This document shows positions 14,098 through 26,783 of a stretch of DNA of 64,000 nt, in pieces (within the stretch, counting starts at the first letter, position 1; each line of letters starts with the position of its first letter). The position numbers were made by a program, and so were the translations under genes. The notes under the pieces were generated by a model. That model was not told where the DNA came from. It made no database searches and saw nothing but the letters and a program-made list of their open reading frames with translations. Source of the DNA: Tetmemena sp. SeJ-2015 (lineage: Eukaryota; Ciliophora; Spirotrichea; Sporadotrichida; Oxytrichidae); NCBI GenBank assembly GCA_027382625.1, contig JAJKFJ010021028.1, forward strand, positions 41,552-105,551, given 5' to 3'.

Positions 14098-16992
14098 TCA
14101 TTATATATTTAAAATATAATTTTTGATAAATTCCTCAGATTTAAGAATTTGGTCAACAACTTGAGATGGGTCCTCAAAATTCATTCCTAACTAGTTTTAA
14201 AACAGAGGAATATTTGAGTTTTCAGTTATGATAGAGTCATATTTCTCATCACTTCAAAATTTTCAGTAACTAATGATTGCTTTTCTTGTTGAAAATGGTT
14301 TCCATAACGCCCGTTTTCAACCTGATTTGCCAAAGCCCTTAATTAATATTCCAAAGTGTATTGAATTTTAGCTCTCTCTTTGTTTTTATAATGACTATTA
14401 TCTTTGTCATACTCTTTCATATAGTTATTGATATAGTGTTCTAAATTCGGGTTTGAAATCCTTTATTTTGTTTATGATTAGAGAAGTTTTAATTTTCAAC
14501 ACTAGACCTAGTTTGGCAGAGTGAATTTCGATCTGCATTCGTTATTCTAGAATCATCCCTCTATTTTACATTCTCTTCTTTGCAGAATATTGAGCAAAGC
14601 TGTTCTCAATAAAGTCACTTTGTCTTGAGCAAAATTCTCTATTCTCATCTTGTTTAGAATTACTGCCAAGTTTCTATTGAAGTACCTTTGTAAGATTTTT
14701 CCTCACCTGTAGTAATTTCTTGTTCTCGTTATTTTCCTGAGCCTCATTTTAAATAATGAAATCTAGAGGCTCATCTTAGAGTTTAAAACTTTTCTAATTT
14801 ACACTATCTTCTGCTTTGATCAAGGGATTTTATGAGAAGGTATATTAATTCAGAGCTAGCTGCTGTTATATTAGCTCATTGAAGTTGCTCTGCTTAGAAT
14901 TTTCTCTTCTACTCTGTTCGTATTAAAACTTGTTTTGAAACCTTGGCATTTAGCTTCTTCTTTAGTCTATAAATGTACTACATATTGTGCTTTTTGATGA
15001 ACTTATGAGAGTTTGAGGTTGAGATTTCCGAGGGATTTCGAGAACCTAAAAGAGAAAATCGGTTTCTCTAAGGCGTCTTAAATTTATTCTGTACTTATGA
15101 AAAGTTACTATCAGTCTTGAGTATTTATCTCTTCTATAGTTCATAGCCTTTGTTTAGAGACTTGCCTCTGCTTTGAGACCTTTTATTATTACTGAGAAAA
15201 GTAGAGAGACTCTGCTACTTTGAATTTTTGGAGCTACTTTGTTTCAATTCCAGCTAGCGCTGTCTAATTTATTCGGCCAAAGTCTGATCCTAATTTACCA
15301 CATTTATTGCCTTGAAGGAGTTAGAGTAAGCGTAGTCTTAGAAGTGATTTCTCTTTTTGTTGAATTCTTCTAGATTCTTTGAAGGCTTTAAAGATATGTA
15401 GTTCTGTCCTTCTCTCAAGTTATTCAAGTTTATTATAAGAATACAGTTGACAGAAAGAATAGATAGAATATATTTGTGAACAATAGGAGCAACTCATTTA
15501 TTCTAGAGAGCATGGACTCGCTCATTAAATTAAATTCCAGACTCAGAGTCTTCAGGAAAGTGTTGAAACAATTTGCATCGTTATAGCACTCTAAAATTAA
15601 TAAGAAACATTATCATATGGTAAATATCCTAATTCAAAATATAGTTATTAACTCAACCAGGTGTGATAGAATGAATTGGCCAGTCTTAAAGCCTAATCCA
15701 TTTTAAGCTAAGCTTAGCTATTAAATTTTAGAGCAGTAAATAACTGCTTCTATCAGCTCAATTGCAACTTTATCGCCCAATCTGCATTGCGAAAGTGAAA
15801 GTTACTCCAAAGGGAAGTTCTCTCTGCCTTGGCTCACCATTTGAGTTATCAGAAGCTTAACGCTTTAGGGACTGACTTGAGTTTAGGACAAATTAAGTGA
15901 TTTCAGACTTGTAAGAGTAAGACTTTTTATGAGCTGATTTATTGAGGTCTCTGAGATACCAGTTTTTTCAAGGCTAGAATAAAATTTAATACGAAATATA
16001 TCCATCAAACGATCAAAAGAAGAAAGTAAATCTATCAACTTATTTTTTAGAGGGACAAAACAAAATACTTACTTCGAAGATATTAAATTAAATTGCTTTA
16101 AGTATTTCATTTAAATTTAACTTCAGATGTAGAAGAACTGGCTTTGTGAAGATTAGAGAGCACTCGTTACTGACCATATCAAGAGATTTCTTTTCAATAT
16201 ATTGAACTAACGAGATCAAGCTTTAGTCTTTGAAGAATGGATTGAAAGACAGATTTAAAGCATGAATTCTACAGTTCACCATTGTCAGTGCCTGAACCAA
16301 AGTGTCAAAGTTCCTTGCATTTATGCTCTTACCACTCAAGTTGAGCAAGATTTCATCTAAAATTCCAATGAGAGCTGTTAATTTTTACTAATTGTATTAA
16401 ATATAAAAAAGGAGAAGCTTCATTACTTACCACTGTTCTGATTTTAAGAATTTTTTATTTAGATAGATTCATAGAAAGTTTGAAGAACCGGAGAAAGAGG
16501 ATGCTCACCATAGTTTGCGCATAGCTCACTGTAAATTGATAAAAGTTAAATCTACTCTAGTCTCTGATTAAAGCACCATTTAAAATATAACCATTTACAC
16601 TGGCATTAACTCTTTGAATTGTAAGCCTTTAAGTTGAAGCCTTTCTAATCGCTTCCCTCGTCAAAACAAAAGTTCTTAGTAGAGTTTGAAGTATAGTTGT
16701 TTATTTACTGATTCGGAGATGTAGACATTGGTCTTCCATCTTAACTGCTTACAGTTCTCACCTAGTCACCAATTTAGAAAAGGACTCTCTTTTTCTCACT
16801 TTGCTTGTTAATAGAAGTTAGTGAGGAATTGGTATTTAATTGCTGTTTTGCTCTCTAAACTGGAGTTTACAAATTTTCCAAGGTATGAAGAGTTGTATTT
16901 GTGTTCAAAGTGGTTTTGTTCTAGGCTTGAGGCTTCTTAAGCGATGACTTTGATAGATACTTTGGCCTTTTGCCTGATGAACTGTTCATCAT
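14098..16992 (-). CDS. Leucine-rich-repeat protein with disordered, coiled-coil C-terminus
   Basis: ATG at 16992 (MMNSSSGKRPKYLSKSSLKK), Ser/Thr/Gln-rich N-terminus, then leucine-rich repeats: INARNFDTLVQALTMVNCRI with ALNLSFNPFFKDQSLISL near 16100-16380, and LSLSQCRLGDKVAIELIE with IQQLSLAQNGLGFKTGQF near 15650-15840. The spacing resembles ribonuclease-inhibitor-type LRRs found in axonemal and regulatory proteins. The C-terminal half is Q/S/K-rich with helical stretches (LAEQIRQRQLELKQSS; LEYQLRALANQVENG) and ends at TGA 14098-14100. Interrupted by several IESs or introns (for example around 15480-15640 and 16390-16440). Function unknown; the LRR call is from pattern only. Confidence 0.65.
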
Positions 16993-17134
16993 TTTACTAA
17001 ATGCTAAATTGGAATGAATAATGAATTTGAGGGCAAATTTCTATCAATAATTTATAAATTAGTCGTTTGTCAACAAACACATTTAGTAAGTGTGGTTGTA
17101 TCTTCAAATGAAGCAGAATTAAAAATTAAGATTT

Positions 17135-18495
17135 TCAATTTCCTTCAAGCTTTTTTAAATCTGCAAGCAGAGCTTTCTCATCTTCCTCTCTTTGTAATCT
17201 TTCTTCATCTAGTCTGTGCAATAGTTTATTGATTTTCTATTTCTAAAAGTTTTCCTAATATAACTGCAAATTAAAAGCTTAGAATTTGTAAGAATAACTT
17301 GCCTTGAGAAGCCACTCTTAAAAGATATTCGCTAGTTGCCTTCTATTTTTTAGCATATCCAATTGCCTTGCTGATCTCCTCTATTTTTGAGCTTGCCATT
17401 TTCAAGAGCTAGCTACCTTGAATTGCTTGAGGAGCGAGCATGGAGCTGTGGTGCTATTATTCTTAAGTGTTTGATTTACAGAGTCCTGTATTTAGTTACT
17501 TATCATCTGTCGCTGTGTCATAGGTGCTACTCTGTAGCCTTGAGTTTAATTGAACAGAGAAGTCGAAGAAGAGGAGTGAGATATTTTCCTCACTTTTTGA
17601 GATACGAAATCTCTCTTAGACTTAACTTGGGATCTCTACTAGCTTTAGGCATGATCGGTGTCAGTTGCTTAATTACTCTGTGCTTTGCTCACAAGTTACT
17701 TATCAGACTAAGAGTATTACAGGACTCTTTGATAATTTATCGTAGTCTTAGGCCTAAATTGAGATTTGCCTTAAGCTAGTTCTTTATGATGGATTAATTC
17801 TTGAGAAGGCTGGGGTTGAAAAATGTCATCTTCTGCTATTTATATTGTTTAAAGCATATTTATAAAGCTATTTACTTTGAAGTGATCCTCCTTCTGAACT
17901 TGGAAAGACTATTGATAGCTGCAGAGATGGGTCTTTTTCTCTTACTTTTTGGAAAACTATCTCCCAGAACTTACTTTTCTAAAGTACCATACTCCTGCTT
18001 GGGGCTTAGGCCCTCTTTCTGGTACCCTTTATAAGCGAGATACTCCTGACCCAAATTTTCTAGCTCCTCATCCTCATCAATTCTAAATTCTTCGACTCTC
18101 TTAATCTGTCCTCTCATTTAGTTTGATATAATCAGGAAAATGAAGTCTTGATGAATATGAAGTAAAAATTGATGGTGACTATTATGAAGAGGGTGTCTTA
18201 TAGTAAACAGCTTGAGGGTTGCTATTTTATCCATTCCCTTCCTCAGCTAAGTTGATAGGATATTGATAGATTTAAGTATATCCTGCCCTTTCCCCATTAG
18301 TGCTGGCTATTTGAATGAGTTTAAATTATCCTATGCTTTAATCCAAGGGGAGTAAACTCTTTTCAATTTTTGCATCTTAGAGATACCTAACTAAGCTTTT
18401 GCTCTGTTTAAAGCTTCCCGAATATTCCTGGGTTTTATCTTGAATTGCTCTTCACTTTCCTATTTGAGATTCCTTTCATCGTTGGTGAATTTCAT
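17135..18495 (-). CDS. Unknown charged coiled-coil protein
   Basis: Not recognised. ATG at 18495 (MKFTNDERNLKQESEEQFK), basic helical N-terminus (IREALNRAKAQLGISKM), then MRGQIKRVEEFRIDEDEEL, YLAYKGYQKEGLSPKQEYG, a basic serine-rich middle (FPKSKRKRPISAAINSLSKF), Q/S/T-rich section, and a C-terminal coiled coil (LLHRLDEERLQREEDEKALL) ending at TGA 17135-17137. A GT-AG intron of about 36 bp near 17395 is likely. Composition resembles ciliate cytoskeletal proteins but no domain is diagnostic. Confidence 0.55.
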
Positions 18496-19574
18496 TAGAG
18501 ACTGATTTAGAGTTTAGAATTACAGATTCGTCTTTTCTCTTTCCTCTTTCTATGGTAGAAAATTAACCAAGGTAAAATTTTTTAAAAAATGGGTTAGAAT
18601 CTTAGTTCTTGATAGGAGAAGGACTTAAGGTAGGATTTTGGCTAGATATAATGTTTATATTTTAGTTGTAAGCCATCAGCATGTTCATCTTCTCTTGGTT
18701 ATCATAATCAACGATTCCTACTTAACTCTATACAAACTAGCAAAGTTATTACATTTAACTTATGTGTTTTTATTGATAAAACTAACTCTCGACAGCCTTT
18801 CCACTTTCGCTCTCAATCTAATTTTTTGTTATGTAAACTGATGAGATTTAGTCTATAGCAGCTTATTTAATCTGATTTTAATACCCTATTTACCACAAGC
18901 TTTACCTATTTTTTTTCATTTTTTTTCTTGGTTCCTTCCTAGAATAAAAAAAATTTAAATAAAAAAGTTTAAAAAGAATGGTGGATTTGATAATTTTCGT
19001 CTTAAATTTGAAAGGGGGGAAAATTTTGGGGATTTTAGGAAGTTAAGAAGATTCCTTCGCCAGATGCTTGGCCTCTTGTAAAGGTTTTTAATTTTTCTTG
19101 GACTGCCCTTTAAGGGGCCTCATTTACTTTTCACTTGATTTCTAATATTAAATTTAATTCACAGTTTAAATTATTAGTGAAAAAGGAAAATTAAATTTTA
19201 AAAAGAAAAAAGTTAAAAAAATTGCTTAAATTTAAAAAAATCAAAAAAAAAAGCATCCTAGTTTCAAAAAACGCTATCAAACACCAACTTTGGCGGAATG
19301 GCTAACCTCCTGCATGCTCATACTTAATTACCGCAAGCAGGTCTTCCCTTTTCAATTGCATTTGCTGACAATCCTAATAGTAAGGAAAACCATAAGCCAT
19401 TTTAATTTTATTAAATTTAAAAAAAGCAAAAATTTCATAAAAAGCCATCCATCATTCCATTCGTATAGGACAAGGAGTGTAAGCAAGCAATCATCTTAGG
19501 GAAATTTATAGCAACTCTTAAAGAGGAGAGTCGTAATTAGAAAGATATAAAACAAGTTCTCTACTGAAAAGGTA
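18496..19574. other. Intergenic interval with homopolymer-rich spacer
   Basis: Spacer between a minus-strand and a plus-strand gene. From about 18900 to 19260 it is dominated by A and T runs. No convincing coding frame, tRNA fold or telomere repeat. Confidence 0.55.
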
Positions 19575-22500
19575 ATGATGATGCTAGACAAAGAAAAATT
19601 GGAAGCCTTGGAAGAGGAATTTGCAGAGCACCCTGAAGGATTGGAACTAGAAAATTTTGTGTGGCTAATGAAGAGTGCGATGCAGCATTCACCAGAGGAA
19701 GAGTATGATTTAGTTCATGGATTGTGCAAACTTTTCAACGAAATTGATATCAATGGAGATCAGCATATGGAATGGAAAGAGTTCACCCAGTATAAGTTAA
19801 TTGATAGTAATATAATCTCAGTATATAATCGATGCAGTCATGCAGAATCAAGTAGCTTTGGAAAGTTAAAAAGACAGTGAAAAAGAAGCTAAGCATCTTG
19901 AGCAACTCTAAAATGGGGCAGATGAAAGAGAACTCACTGAAGTTTATATTTAATTAAATTAACAATATAGTTTAAAGAATGCAGTAAAAGCTTGACCTGT
20001 TAGACAAGCAGAAAGTTTCAAACTTCCAAGATTTTACATATCTAAGCAATTAGATAAAGCTGTTCATTTGAGATGAAATACAATGTCTTTATTTATACAT
20101 TTGGGGCATATTCAAAAAGCAATTTACTGTAACCGATTTGAGATGATTCTTACCATGGAAAATATGCAGAAAGATTTGAAGCTATATTCTCCAGATTGCA
20201 AATTGAAGCTAAAGCTGGAACCTTAGTTCAAAATTTTATTTTCAAGGAAAGATTATTTTATGTTGCTTTGATGAGAAAAGGATTTTTGGTGCGTAGCAAT
20301 GATCCCGCATTATTTCTGGGAAAGCTAGCTATCTTAGCTGAACATTAAATTCCTCAAATCTCTAAATGCTCCATGATTTAGACAGGCATTTGGTTTTTGC
20401 CAAAACATAAGACTTGGATCACTGCAGGCAAAGATAATGTGATCAGAGAATGGGATATATGGAAAGGTTCAAACTCGTCTATTTTAAAATTTTCCCTTTT
20501 TATAAAAAAAAGCCTAAAATTTTTGAATTGGTGTCATTCGAAGATCACAAGAAGGATATTATGGACGTTTGTGAGATTCACTCTCCTCTTTCAATTGCAA
20601 CTGCAAGTTTCGAAAAACTATTAGGATATTCAATCTCTAAGAAAAGATAGCAATTGGAGTTTTGAAAGAACACAAGAAAGGAGTACGCTCACTCAACTAT
20701 TCTCCTTATCACGGAGGAAATATCCTCTCGGTTGGGCATGAAAACTAATCAATGTATGGTCCCCTGAAGGCAGTATCAATAGAAGCCATATCGGAAACAG
20801 AAGGCCATAATGCTCCTGTGGTCAGTGCGAAATTCATAAACTAGACTCCATTTTGTGTTTCAGTTGATGAAAAGCTAAATGTTAGAATCTGGGATATAAG
20901 AACACTGCATTGCAAGCAAATCATTTCATATGAGAGCAAGTCAAAACTGCCCGTCTAAGGACCTTTAATTATTTTTGATTAAATGACTGCTCATTTTACC
21001 CTAGACTAAGAAATTTGCAGTTCTATCTAAGCGATTTATATTCTATGACACTATCAGCAATGATGATAACAATTTACAATCAGCGTCTGGAGGCACATCA
21101 TCCCAAAATTAGACAGGTCAATCTAGATCTACTCCTTCTTTCGGGAAATAAGGGTTGGCCCTTGAAAATGCAGCAGCTCAAATAGCTTAGATTAAAGTAA
21201 ACCCAACAAAATCCTCAGCATGAGAACATGTATGCATAACACGAAATTTAACGATACTATCGCAGTTTTGTTATTTCACTAAGAATGAAATTAGAACTTA
21301 ATAGGATTAAAATATTATATTAGGATAATTAACTTACGATGGTCTTACAGGTAAACTGATTAAAGTGTTCTCCGAAGTTATTGACAAGAGAACAAATGCT
21401 GAATTTTATTTTTTTAATTAGAATTATCTGCCTTTTGCTTGGATAATAGGCACAGAAAATGCTTTCTAGGAGATACAGCAGGCTCAGTTCGAGTATTTAA
21501 TGTCAGTAACGGAGTATTTATAAAGCATGTAAATCATGATAATGATAAAAACTAAAATTAAGCAATCAATTCTCAAAAAAATAAAACAAAGGGGATTCTA
21601 AAGGAAATTTTAAAATTCAAAGTTTAAATAAGGTTTGATTTGTGGCGTTTAAAGATTACTTGATGCTCTACCAAAATTGGGGGTTTTAAATTAAGGGCTA
21701 TAGAAAGGATCCTGACGAAACATTTATGCTTAGACAATCAATAGGAGGCCATTTTAAAGATGATATATCAGCTCTTGCATTTAATTTATAACTTATTATT
21801 AGGATTTAGATAAATTTGACGATCATCTGAGTTTGATAGCGACCGGTAGTAGATCAGGATGGTTTTCTGGGTTTCGGACTAATAATTGAAGGGATTTTTG
21901 GGGAAAGAGACAGTTACTTCACTTAAATTTTCTAGGTTTTAAACCAAACCTATTAGCGCGGCTAATGTGGAATAGTTTGTATTTGGGGAGTGCGTCCTTG
22001 TCCTTATGAGGCTCGCCATATCTGCCTAGGTCGATTTGTAAACTTGGGGGGGAGGTGAGAACTTCACAAATATTCCTATAACTGCTTCCTTATAAAGGTG
22101 GTTGAAAGCGCATCTGCCAGAGACTGGGATCAACCTAATTCCAAGGATGCGGCTGGAGGTACAGTTCCAGCTAATAGGACTGACTAGGCCAAGTTAGAGA
22201 GGTCCCCTAAAAAGATTTTAATGAATGAAAATGATTATCTTTATTTAGATCATAGAGATGGATGATTAGATGAGTTTACAATGCGAGAAAGAATTTGTCA
22301 AAGAAGCTTTTGAAGTTGAGTTTGACCTCAATAGCATATTAAGTTTTATCAACTTTTAATTATTTTAAAGCAACGAATAAATAGAATACTATGAGACTGA
22401 GTACAATAAGGTGAAAGAAGACAATGATTCTGAAGAAGGAGTTTTCTACAATTAGCAATACAAGTCTTGAGTTTAGCAAAATTAATTTTACTTAAATTCC

Positions 22501-25200
22501 TTTAGTCCATGTTCAAGAATTTTCAACCACCTCGGTTTTAGCCAGACAGACCAAAGTGCTTCTTCGTTTTTGGCGATGAAAAAGGCTTCATCAAACTATG
22601 GGATCTATCTTCCTTTCTCCATCATCACTCGAATAATGTTTTAAATCTTCTTAACTTTATTAATTCTGCTAATGTGACAACTTCTCCTATTTAGTTAACT
22701 AAGGTTTCCTCAATGACAGATAAACTTTCCTACAACGCTAAAAGGAAATAAAAAATAGACGCCTCCAACATAGCACCTTCACATTTAACGACTGCTAAAG
22801 AATAAAAGTTACCAACCATCTTAGACGCTAAGCAATGTGTTTAAATTAAGGAATTCAAAGCGCATAAGCAAGTTATTAATTCTGTGAGAGCTATAGAATG
22901 TGCACCTTACGGTTTCATGACAACAAGTATGGATAAGCATGTCAAGATATGGTCGCTCTTTGGAAAGCTGTGGGGTGACATTTTCTTAATAAAAGAAAAT
23001 TATGAGAAGAATTGGTGCTTTCCATTCAATTGGAAGCATATTAGAACAAACGAGGTTGATCAAGCTAGAAAAGTTCTTCACTATAACAATTTTCTCTTAA
23101 ATTTCTTGGCTCTATTAGAGAGTTGCAAATAAGGAGTAACTTACTATAGCAATAGCAGCAATAAAGCAACAACGAATCTCTAGAAGGTCAAGAGGAAGCA
23201 GCCACTAATTAGAATCGATCTAAAAACATTCTCTTTTCGCCAGGAGCAGGTAGTCAGACGCAAACTCCTATCGGAAGTATAAACAAGAAGCAGATTTAGA
23301 CTTCTTAATTGTCTATAGTGCAGCAGCGAATGCTATAGCAAGAGAAGTAAAAGATGGAGGAGGTTGAAGAAGTAGTAGAATTCGATGATGAATTAGAGCA
23401 AGTTCTAAGAGAGCAACAGAGAAAGTAACTTTAGGCTCAAATGCTTCAAAATCAGTAGGAGTAAGATGAGGATGGAAGAGGTGATGCAAATGGTTCAGCA
23501 AGCGGTTACTTTACCAAGAAGAGTCGACATAAGTCCCAGTAGTAGTAAAAATAGAAACAGACCTCAGGTAATTCTGGCTCTGCAGCGATGACAGTAGAAG
23601 CTGTTCCTCAGTATTATGTAACAGCGACTCATCCACTATTGGCTAAAGACTTTGGTTAAACTGAGGACTATAAGAGAAAAATTAAGCGAATGTTAGAAGG
23701 TCCTGCCAAATTTTACACTGGCTTCGTATTTGACCTTGAGTAAGATTTACTCACTCTTGAAACAAGACAAAAAGATGCTCACTCTAATAGAAGGAGAGGC
23801 GGAGCAGGTTCCATTTAAAATCGCCAACATCATTTGTCGATCAAACCTAGTATGTCCTCACAAAAGATAAGTTTTGGTTCAGCTTCGAATAGGCAGCAGT
23901 AGCCTGTAAATTAAAGCAAAATACAGCTAGATACTTTGAGCGCGAGCGGTACTTAAGATAAATAATCCGACAGTTAAAGCGTCGCAACAGCAGTCAGCTT
24001 TAAGCAGAAGCAAGCTTCAGGATACAAAACAGAAGAATAGAGTGAAGCTGTAGCTTTGAGTAAATATCAAACTGTGACAGAGAACTTGAAAACAAAGTAT
24101 ATCGAACCAGTGGAAAAGTATAAGAATTACAAAGATTCTAGTACAGCCAATCAAAGCGTGGGCAGATTATAACAATAGATAACTATAGTAGACTAGGATG
24201 GAAAAAGAAGTCTTGCGATCGATGGAGGATAATCAGTGGTTGGAGCCTCAGGAGGTGGATGGATGACTGAAAGAATAGAAAGAAGAAAAAGTTAAGTGGC
24301 TAACCTTAAAACATAATCTCAAAATGGATTTGTAGATCCTTATCAAGGAAACGAGACAGCAAGAATCTTAGGAAATACTAATCCAAGTTTGCATATCTTA
24401 GCTAACTCTTAAAAGGCATCTAAATTTAACCAGCAAGATTAAGCATCTAAGACTGAATATAATACCATCATGAATAGCCCATCATCAATGATTTTACCTC
24501 TAAAGCAAAATGATTTTGGATCTCTTGTAACAAATAATTATCAGAGCAATTTCTAATAAAAATATAAAGTATATTAGAGTTGAAGAAGTTTTATTAGAAA
24601 TTTTATAAGCAATTAATTTGACTCTTCGAGGGCTAAATTCTCTCAAATTCCGCTAACCTCAAGAGATAATGGGAGACTAGAGCCTCTTCAATTTGGAGAT
24701 GCTGCTTCTGGAAATATAACCTAAACAAACTCTTTATTGAAGCAAATTATGTAAAACAAATCGAACTCATCTCAGAGAAGGCTTATAATTGGATTTGAAG
24801 CGAACAAAAATACGAATGGTAATTTCTTGAGGAAGCTAGATAGAATGATTTCAGTCAGTTCAAGGCTGATAGTTGAATTTATATTTTTTTTAATTTAAGG
24901 CCTAAATCAAGAGTATCCTAGCATGTTGAAGATGTAAAATATGCTCCAGGAGAGGGTATTAAATAGATGGCTAAAGCTGTAGCTGCTCTTAATGATAAGA
25001 AATACGCTGAAGTTTAGCCTATAAGTGCAACTGTAGCTGTGGATAATCAAGTGCTAATGCAAAGTAGAAGTGAACTCAGAAGTAGAGTAGAGTAGAAAAG
25101 AATTCACAACAATAAAATTATTCTCAAGGAGAGAGATCGTAGATTCAAGGAAGCTCAAGAAATTACAAGACACAATTCCCTTCTATAGTCAAATCTGTGA
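19575..25200 (+). CDS. EF-hand and WD-repeat protein (WDR49/CFAP337-like)
   Basis: ATG at 19575. N-terminal EF-hand (LFNEIDINGDQHMEWKEF), restored across IES CAGTATA, then WD repeats: HKTWITAGKDNVIREWDIW, HKKGVRSLNYSPYHGGNILS, FCVSVDEKLNVRIWDIRT, CFLGDTAGSVRVFNVSNG, LSLIATGSRSG joined to CGIVCIWGVR, CFFVFGDEKGFIKLWDLS and GFMTTSMDKHVKIWSLFG. From about 23100 a long Q-rich region follows (DDELEQVLREQQRKQLQAQ), with a recognisable stretch YKRKIKRMLEGPAKFYTGF, and a charged helical end (RFKEAQEITRHNSLL) to TGA 25198-25200. EF-hand plus two propellers matches the axonemal WDR49/CFAP337 family, which suggests a ciliary role (inference). IESs include 19795-19825, 21870-21960 and 24867-24901. The C-terminal third could be a separate gene, but no start is visible. 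Confidence 0.75.
19788..19825. other. IES with 7-bp pointer CAGTATA
   Basis: CAGTATA at 19788-19794 and 19819-19825; removal of 31 bp joins EFTQY to IIDAVMQNQVALE in frame. Confidence 0.85.
24862..24901. other. IES with 5-bp pointer AAGGC
   Basis: AAGGC at 24862-24866 and 24897-24901; joining gives VSSRPKSRVSQHVEDV in frame. Confidence 0.8.
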
Positions 25201-25399
25201 GAATTGTTTACCAAGGTATAAATTCCACTTTTTAATTTCTTTGAAATATTTAGTAATGATTTAAGAATAAGACTCTCAATCGAGAATACATTCGATTGAA
25301 TCATTCATATTAATTAGAAATGAATGATATTTATAATAATTTACTAAAACTTTGCTAAGTATTTTCCACTCAAAAATATTCTTTCGATCAGAACTACTT
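25201..25399. other. AT-rich spacer
   Basis: Short interval between two plus-strand genes, no coding frame recognised. Confidence 0.5.
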
Positions 25400-26318
25400 A
25401 TGGAAGCATACAACTCAAAGCGAAACAGAGATCAAATCAACCAGAAATATGCCTCACAACAGAGGCAGCTCACTTAGCTTGGGTCAAACTCTTAAAACTA
25501 ATCTTCTGGTATTAATGATCCTAATAATCCAAATGCAGATAATGGCTAGGAGTCCGGGCAAGGAAATCATTTGGGCTCAAGTGGTGAGGCAGCTTTTATC
25601 AGGAAGATAAAGAAAAGAGACCTACACTCTTACCTGAAATGCCATCTATGCACTGGCTTTTTTAGAGATGCCACACTATAAATGAATGCTTAGACACTTT
25701 TTGCAAGAGCTGCATCTATAAGTACTTCTATGAGGACTAGAATAAAGAGAACTGTCCAAAGTGCATTTAAATTATACGCTGCGTTTTTTTTCTATAGTAA
25801 AATTTTTAGTGCGGGATTCATCTTGGAGGAAGGCCCTTGGAGACAATTATTTCAGATCAAACCATACAGAAGATAGTGGATCTACTGTACCCATAATTTA
25901 AGAAGAAAGATGAATAGGCAATTAAGAGCATGTATTAGGCTTTCGCAAGCACTAATCCTCTTCCTAAAGATAGAAGCTTAATTGACTATGGATTTGAGGA
26001 TTATGATTTGGTAGCTGTCAGTCCTCAAAAAGAAGCAGCAAGTGGTTTCCTAGTAAAGACCCTAATTTAGCAATTATTAATCATCCAACAAATCCTTCTA
26101 ATGAAAGCACTTTGCTTGTAATTAACGATCCAAGCGCAAGTTCTAAGGCTGGTAAAATTGCAGCCAAGGAGAGCTAAATTAATAGTTAGGAAAGTAGAAG
26201 GAGAGGAAGAAATTAAGAGCAGAGTTAAACTGAAGATGTCTAAATGAATGAGGAAAAAAGGTCACGATCAGGGCAAAGGAATTAAGAGGAATCTAAAGAA
26301 GAGAAAATGCAAGAATGA
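25400..26318 (+). CDS. Polycomb-type RING finger protein (PCGF/RING1-like)
   Basis: ATG at 25400 (MEAYNSKRNRDQINQKYASQ), Q/N/G-rich N-terminus, then the RING LKCHLCTGFFRDAT, INECLDTFCKSCIYKYF and CPKC, closely following PCGF RINGs (LCxGYFIDATTIxECLHxFCKxCI). After the RING come IHLGGRPLETIISDQTIQ and IVDLLYPQFKKKDEQA, matching the PCGF extension. Such proteins partner RING1 in histone H2A ubiquitination; that role here is inference. The tail is Gln/Arg-rich, ending at TGA 26316-26318. Pointer AGTGC (25760-25764/25808-25812) bounds an IES inside the RING that restores CPKCGIHLGG. Two positions need a one-base shift not explained by an IES: near 25682 (between DAT and INEC) and in the A-run near 26031. 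Confidence 0.8.
25760..25812. other. IES with 5-bp pointer AGTGC
   Basis: AGTGC at 25760-25764 and 25808-25812. Removing 48 bp joins the last RING cysteines CPKC to GIHLGGRP in frame. Confidence 0.85.
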
Positions 26319-26783
26319 TATCCCTCATAATAGGAGCATTCTAATAAATTTATCAACTTTTTCCTGATGAATAAAATGTTATCTCTCGAGCTTTTTACTT
26401 TTACAGACTAGGTGAATGTACTTCTATTTCATTTATTTTCAAAAATTATCTTCATTTAGTATCTTTGAAATGTTAGCATCCTATGAACAATCTTAAAATG
26501 TTTTAATAACACTAAGGAATTTGAATTGATATTATAGTAAGATAAATGAAGTTAATGACAAGGATCATTCAAATATAATAGAAAAGATCAGAAGACTTCT
26601 TGAACTTATTAAGAATTAAAAATATGACACTCTCTATAATCATAGTAATTTTAGTTATAATTCAAATAATATATAAAAAACCCTTTTCCAAATAATGGCA
26701 CAATTAAGTAAAAAAGAAATAATTTTCTGAAGATCTTCAGATAAAAATTTAATTTTTATTCAAAAAAATTATTTAAAAATTAT
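26319..26783. other. AT-rich spacer upstream of the glucosidase gene
   Basis: No protein recognised. A short ATG frame at about 26694 (MAQLSKKEI) could be the first MDS of the downstream gene, because that gene has no in-frame ATG at its visible N-terminus. Confidence 0.4.

Noticed and set aside
17387..17779. 130-codon plus-strand frame
   Set aside because: The minus strand over the same interval is a Q/S-rich coding region continuous with its neighbours; the plus frame is a shadow.
19290..19499. tRNA-like start (GGCGGAATGGCTAAC) and a 69-codon frame
   Set aside because: No acceptor stem, anticodon arm or T-loop partner can be formed, and the frame has no conserved features.
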